Below, piece after piece: positions 33,703 through 37,296 of a stretch of DNA of 37,296 nucleotides (positions within the stretch are counted from its first letter, which is position 1; each line of letters starts with the position of its first letter). The notes below the pieces were generated by a model. It had not been told where the DNA came from. It saw only the letters and a program-made list of their open reading frames with translations, and did not search any database. A program made the translations under genes and the position numbers. Source of the DNA: Leptospirales bacterium (GTDB lineage: Bacteria > Spirochaetota > Leptospiria > Leptospirales > Leptonemataceae); assembly GCA_019694685.1 (NCBI GenBank), contig JAIBBM010000040.1:1-37296 (forward strand), given 5' to 3'.

Positions 33703-36290
33703 TAGAATCTCTCAAAATCCGAATCTGCATCCGCACTTCTGGCGGGAGTTCGAGCGGCGAGCTTTGCTGCGGGAGCTGGCGCGCGCTTTGCCACCTGATC
33801 CTGACCAATTCTGAAATACTCCATCAACTGAGAGAGCTGCTGGGCCTGACCACTCATCTCTTCTGATGTGGCTGCCAGTTCCTCGGAAACAGACGCGTTC
33901 TGTTGCGCGAGCTTGTCGAGCTGCTGAACGGCAGAATTCATTTGTCCTACGTTTGCGTTTTGTTCGTCCGACGCGGCCGTAATCTCCTGAACCAGATCTG
34001 CGGTCTTGCGAATCGACGGAAGGATTTCATTGAGCAGTGTCCCGGCTCTCACTGCGATCTCCACACTTCCACCGGCGAGACCACTGATTTCCTGGGCTGC
34101 CGTCTGGCTTCTCTGGGCAAGCTTGCGAACTTCAGACGCAACCACAGCAAAACCCTTGCCGTGTTCTCCAGCACGAGCGGCTTCAATCGCAGCGTTCAGC
34201 GCCAGGAGGTTGGTCTGGTATGCGATTTCCTCAATGATTCCGATTTTCTGAGCGATCTGTTTCATCGCAGAGACCGTTTCAGAGACTGCGCGACCGCCTT
34301 CTTCCGATTCCTTCGACGTGCGATTTGCAATCTCATTGGTGGTTCGTGCGTTATCCGCATTCTGAGAGATCGTTGCGCTCATTTCTTCTAGAGAAGAACC
34401 AGTCTCCTCCACACTCGCAGCCTGTTCGCTGGATCCCTGACTCAGACTCTGCGCTGTGGCGCTCACTTCTTCCGATGCACTTGCAAGAGTCTCTGCCGAT
34501 TCGCGAACTCGAGCAATGATCTCCGCCAGCCGCGTGGCTGTGTTGTTTGAGAAATCTTTAAGCTCCGCAAACGTGCCACTGTAATCTGCCGTTATGCGCT
34601 CTGTGAGATTGCCCTCTGCCATGGCACCGAGAACCCGGGCCACATCCGCGAGACCAGAGGCGCTCACCTGCATGAGATTGTTGATCTCTGCACCCAGTTT
34701 GCGGAAAAATCCCTGCTTGCCCTGCAAATCCATGCGCATGGCGAAATCCCCGCGCACTGCCGCAGATACGAGCGATTCGATTTCCTGCTCTGCATGAACT
34801 TCGTTGGTTCTGTCCGTCCATTCCAGAACCGTTCCCAGACGCTCGCCGATTACGTTTACGATGGCACTTGTGGATACGCGAAGAATATGTCCGCCCAGAG
34901 GCACTTCTGATCTTTCCAGATCCGTGAGACTGGTTCCTTTTGTGCTAAACTGATCGAACTTCATTCCTAGAACCCGGTTGCGATCAAAAGACGGAATATC
35001 CTTCTGAATGTCCTTCTCCGCTTTGCGGAAGAACTCTTCCATTGCGTTGTTCGTATATACGATCGCTCGATTGGTGTCCGCGATCATCACCATGGTAGAC
35101 GAGTTGTCTACTGCAGTGCGCACTCTGAGGTTTTCTTCCAGCGTGCCCCTTAGATTTGACTGCATGCTGGCCAGGTATTTTAGAATCGTGCCGATCTCAT
35201 CTTTGCTCTGGGCATCAATCTGATTGTCCAGTTTGCCCGAACCAATGGAATCCATATTCTGGATCACATATCCAAGAGAGCGCGAAAGGTTCCTTGTGGT
35301 TAAGTAGCCCAGGAACAATGCCACACCCATCGCAGTGGAGATCAAAGCGATGAGAAGAGCCAGCAAGTATTGCTTTTTGCGCTCCAGAGTATCATACCCC
35401 TCTTTGAGAGCCAGGCCGTTTTCATCATGAAAGGCTTCTAGCTTGTCGGCGGCAGCGCTCGCGTATGCGATCATCATCTTGCGATCTACCTTTCCGTCTC
35501 CTTCGAGTACATTTCTTCTTACAAAGTTTGCCAGTTCGTCCTGGCGTTTCTCTGATTCCTGAAACTTGTTTGAAACGCGCGATAAGTACCCTGGATAGTT
35601 TTCGTCAGTAGTCTTTAATTCCGCTTTGAGAGCATCGCGTGACTCTTCCAGATTCACTACGAGTTCGCGAAGAGATGCCCTTTCAAAGGAATCTACCTTG
35701 TCATCTTCCACAGCATCAAACGTACGAGACATGAGCTGGAACATGTTGTCGTAGATGCGAGGAACCTCCGACGTAGAAATCCACATGGGATAGTAGAGCA
35801 TGCCCTCTTCTTCTAGATCCAGAGTGGACGCGGACCCGTAAGTTCTCGAAATAGCAAGGAGTGCGAGCGAAAGCTCTGTATGGCTGCGGTAGGATGATTC
35901 CAGAGATTGACCTGTGCCTGCCTGTTTCAGTTTTTCCCAGGCCTGACGCGCTTCTACATACGCCTTTTTTGTCTCGAAAATATCTCCATACTGAGTGATG
36001 AGTTTGTTCTCTTCTTCCATTTGATCGTCTATGAAACGATCCACATCCGGAAGCAAATCCTTTGACCCCTCTCCCCTGGCAACGAGAGCCATAATTCCGC
36101 GGCGAAAATTTATTTTAGTCCGCGCATCAATCATTGGATGCATCATTACGAAAGCGGTTCGGCGAAGACGTTTGAAGTGAATCACTTCCACCAGACTGGA
36201 AATCTCGAGGAACGCGAGAACACCCAGCGGTATGGTAAAGACAACAATTAGAATCAGAAGCCTGTGAGTGATTTTAAGATTCTTTAACAT
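33702..36290 (-). CDS. methyl-accepting chemotaxis protein with PAS domain and two HAMP regions
   Basis: The 862 aa receptor has TM1 (11-31), a large periplasmic sensor region (about 32-306, all-helical, ligand unknown), TM2 (about 308-331), HAMP (about 332-385), a PAS domain (about 391-495), a second HAMP-like segment (about 540-595), and a signalling domain. The tip is [16 protein letters not shown] then [17 protein letters not shown] (about 686-718). Glu/Gln-rich stretches near 604-640 and 775-815 ([11 protein letters not shown]) are plausible modification sites for CheD and methyltransferase. There is no CheR-binding pentapeptide; the tail is Ala/Arg-rich. GGGAG lies 6 nt before the ATG, one base after the cheA stop. 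Confidence 0.95.
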   Translation of the reverse strand: MLKNLKITHRLLILIVVFTIPLGVLAFLEISSLVEVIHFKRLRRTAFVMMHPMIDARTKINFRRGIMALVARGEGSKDLLPDVDRFIDDQMEEENKLITQYGDIFETKKAYVEARQAWEKLKQAGTGQSLESSYRSHTELSLALLAISRTYGSASTLDLEEEGMLYYPMWISTSEVPRIYDNMFQLMSRTFDAVEDDKVDSFERASLRELVVNLEESRDALKAELKTTDENYPGYLSRVSNKFQESEKRQDELANFVRRNVLEGDGKVDRKMMIAYASAAADKLEAFHDENGLALKEGYDTLERKKQYLLALLIALISTAMGVALFLGYLTTRNLSRSLGYVIQNMDSIGSGKLDNQIDAQSKDEIGTILKYLASMQSNLRGTLEENLRVRTAVDNSSTMVMIADTNRAIVYTNNAMEEFFRKAEKDIQKDIPSFDRNRVLGMKFDQFSTKGTSLTDLERSEVPLGGHILRVSTSAIVNVIGERLGTVLEWTDRTNEVHAEQEIESLVSAAVRGDFAMRMDLQGKQGFFRKLGAEINNLMQVSASGLADVARVLGAMAEGNLTERITADYSGTFAELKDFSNNTATRLAEIIARVRESAETLASASEEVSATAQSLSQGSSEQAASVEETGSSLEEMSATISQNADNARTTNEIANRTSKESEEGGRAVSETVSAMKQIAQKIGIIEEIAYQTNLLALNAAIEAARAGEHGKGFAVVASEVRKLAQRSQTAAQEISGLAGGSVEIAVRAGTLLNEILPSIRKTADLVQEITAASDEQNANVGQMNSAVQQLDKLAQQNASVSEELAATSEEMSGQAQQLSQLMEYFRIGQDQVAKRAPAPAAKLAARTPARSADADSDFERF

Positions 36291-36291
36291 T

Positions 36292-37296
36292 TCAAGCTCC
36301 CACCGTTCGCAAATCCACCATATGACGTCCCACGCGATCCTGTTTCACAATCCCTTCTGCCAGAGCCGGGATATCGAGGATCAGCGCAATCGCCCCGTCG
36401 CCAAGAATGGTGCTCCCGCCAATTCCTTCTACTTCGCCCAGCATCTTTCCAATCGGACGAATCACGGACTGCACTTCTCCCCGAATCTCCTGAACGACAA
36501 CGCCGGCCTTGCGACCCGCGTGTTGAACCACTACAATGTTTTGTTTATCGTCAGCCTGGACCGGAATATTGAAGAGACGCGCCGTATGGAGCAAAGGGAG
36601 GACTTCCCCCCGAAGATTCATCACCCCGCCTTCTCCGCTTCCGTCGTACTCCAGGCATTCTATGACTATGTCGAGAGGGATGATAAAGAACGATTCTCCA
36701 AGCCGCACGCAAAGACCGTCTATGATCGCAAGGGTCAAGGGGAGACGAATGCGAATGAGGGTGCCTGCACCACGTTCGGACTGTATATCGATTCTGCCGC
36801 GCATTGCCTGAATCTCACGCTTGACCACATCCATTCCAACGCCTCTCCCGGAAAGGTTGGTCACAGCGTCTGCTGTGGAGAATCCGGGCTGGAAGATCAG
36901 ACGCTGGATCTCTGCAGTGTCCAGAATTTCGTCCGCCCGCACGAGGCCGCGCTCCTTTGCCCTGGCGAGAATCTTCTGCGTATCCAGGCCCCGCCCGTCA
37001 TCCTGCACTTCAATGATGATTTCGGATGCTTCGTGCCTGGCACTCAGTCGAAGCAAAGCCGAAGCAGGCTTTCCTCCGGCACTTCTTTCTTCTGGCTTCT
37101 CGATTCCATGATCGATCGAGTTTCGCACCAGATGCAAAAGAGGATCAAAGAGTCTTTCTACAAGAGACTTGTCCAGTTCCGTTTCTTGCCCTCTGAGTTC
37201 GAGCTGAACGTCCTTGCCCAGATCCGCTTTCAGATCATGAACGATTCTTTGAAATCGACTGAAGATGCCGCCTATCGGTATCATGCGAAGACCAAA
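36292..37296 (-). CDS. cheA: chemotaxis histidine kinase CheA, C-terminal part (cut by the window end)
   Basis: CheA autophosphorylates and passes phosphate to CheY and CheB. Only the last 334 codons are present; the frame stays open through 37296 with [13 protein letters not shown], the usual end of the dimerisation domain. Visible are the HATPase N-box [12 protein letters not shown]1 DDGRGLD, G2 GRGVGMDVV, and then the CheW-like regulatory domain ([12 protein letters not shown] ... LRGEVLPLL). The Hpt, P2 and dimerisation domains must lie to the right of the window. It is the first visible gene of the che operon, one base from mcp. Confidence 0.95.
   Translation of the reverse strand, partial: FGLRMIPIGGIFSRFQRIVHDLKADLGKDVQLELRGQETELDKSLVERLFDPLLHLVRNSIDHGIEKPEERSAGGKPASALLRLSARHEASEIIIEVQDDGRGLDTQKILARAKERGLVRADEILDTAEIQRLIFQPGFSTADAVTNLSGRGVGMDVVKREIQAMRGRIDIQSERGAGTLIRIRLPLTLAIIDGLCVRLGESFFIIPLDIVIECLEYDGSGEGGVMNLRGEVLPLLHTARLFNIPVQADDKQNIVVVQHAGRKAGVVVQEIRGEVQSVIRPIGKMLGEVEGIGGSTILGDGAIALILDIPALAEGIVKQDRVGRHMVDLRTVGA

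Overview
The window looks like a spirochaete chromosome, most plausibly from the order Leptospirales, and closer to a mid-GC member such as Leptonema or Turneriella than to low-GC Leptospira. That placement is inferred from three things: the flagellar order flgB-flgC-fliE-fliF-fliG, many small lipoproteins (several with loose lipoboxes), and a base composition that looks near 50% GC by eye. A phylogeny of DnaB, AspS or FliG would settle it. I see no rRNA, tRNA, insertion sequence, prophage or CRISPR array.

Layout. 127-4463 (minus): flagellar basal-body operon, with an intrinsic terminator between fliF and fliG. 4532-5894 (plus): a small lipoprotein and an SGNH-hydrolase-like protein. 5842-13259 (minus): a tightly packed run rpsF-ssb-rplI-dnaB-radA-lipoprotein-ctpA-tsaD-pssA, with many 1-11 bp overlaps. 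Ribosomal gene rpsR is missing from its usual slot between ssb and rplI. 13260-13775 is the only gene-poor stretch. It holds a terminator/hairpin pair and two ~109 bp direct repeats. 13776-15145: a divergent pair, a secreted unknown and a two-CBS protein, with an inverted repeat between them.

15169-22746 (minus): a second packed run, aspS-phoH-(7TM-HD phosphodiesterase)-ybeY-SDR-MFS. Three of its starts are GTG or downstream ATG codons decided by overlap or ribosome-binding sites. 22793-26451 (plus): a lipoprotein, folE, a Ser/Thr-rich lipoprotein and a GT2-GtrA membrane glycosyltransferase. 26448-27272 (minus): a metallo-beta-lactamase-fold protein that has lost most of its metal ligands. 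27330-29604 (plus): trmB and a polytopic GT-C-like membrane protein. 29605-31143: four very small secreted or lipidated proteins, including a one-EF-hand Cys-rich lipoprotein.

31144-37296 (minus): a chemotaxis operon, cheA (cut by the window end)-mcp-cheW-cheD-(REC-HATPase)-HPt. CheA, receptor and CheW form the core array and CheD would modify the receptor. The last two genes, a receiver fused to a kinase-type ATPase with no visible phosphoacceptor-His helix and a stand-alone HPt, suggest an added phosphorelay branch. This is the most system-like novelty in the window, followed by the degenerate MBL protein and the rpsF-upstream repeats.
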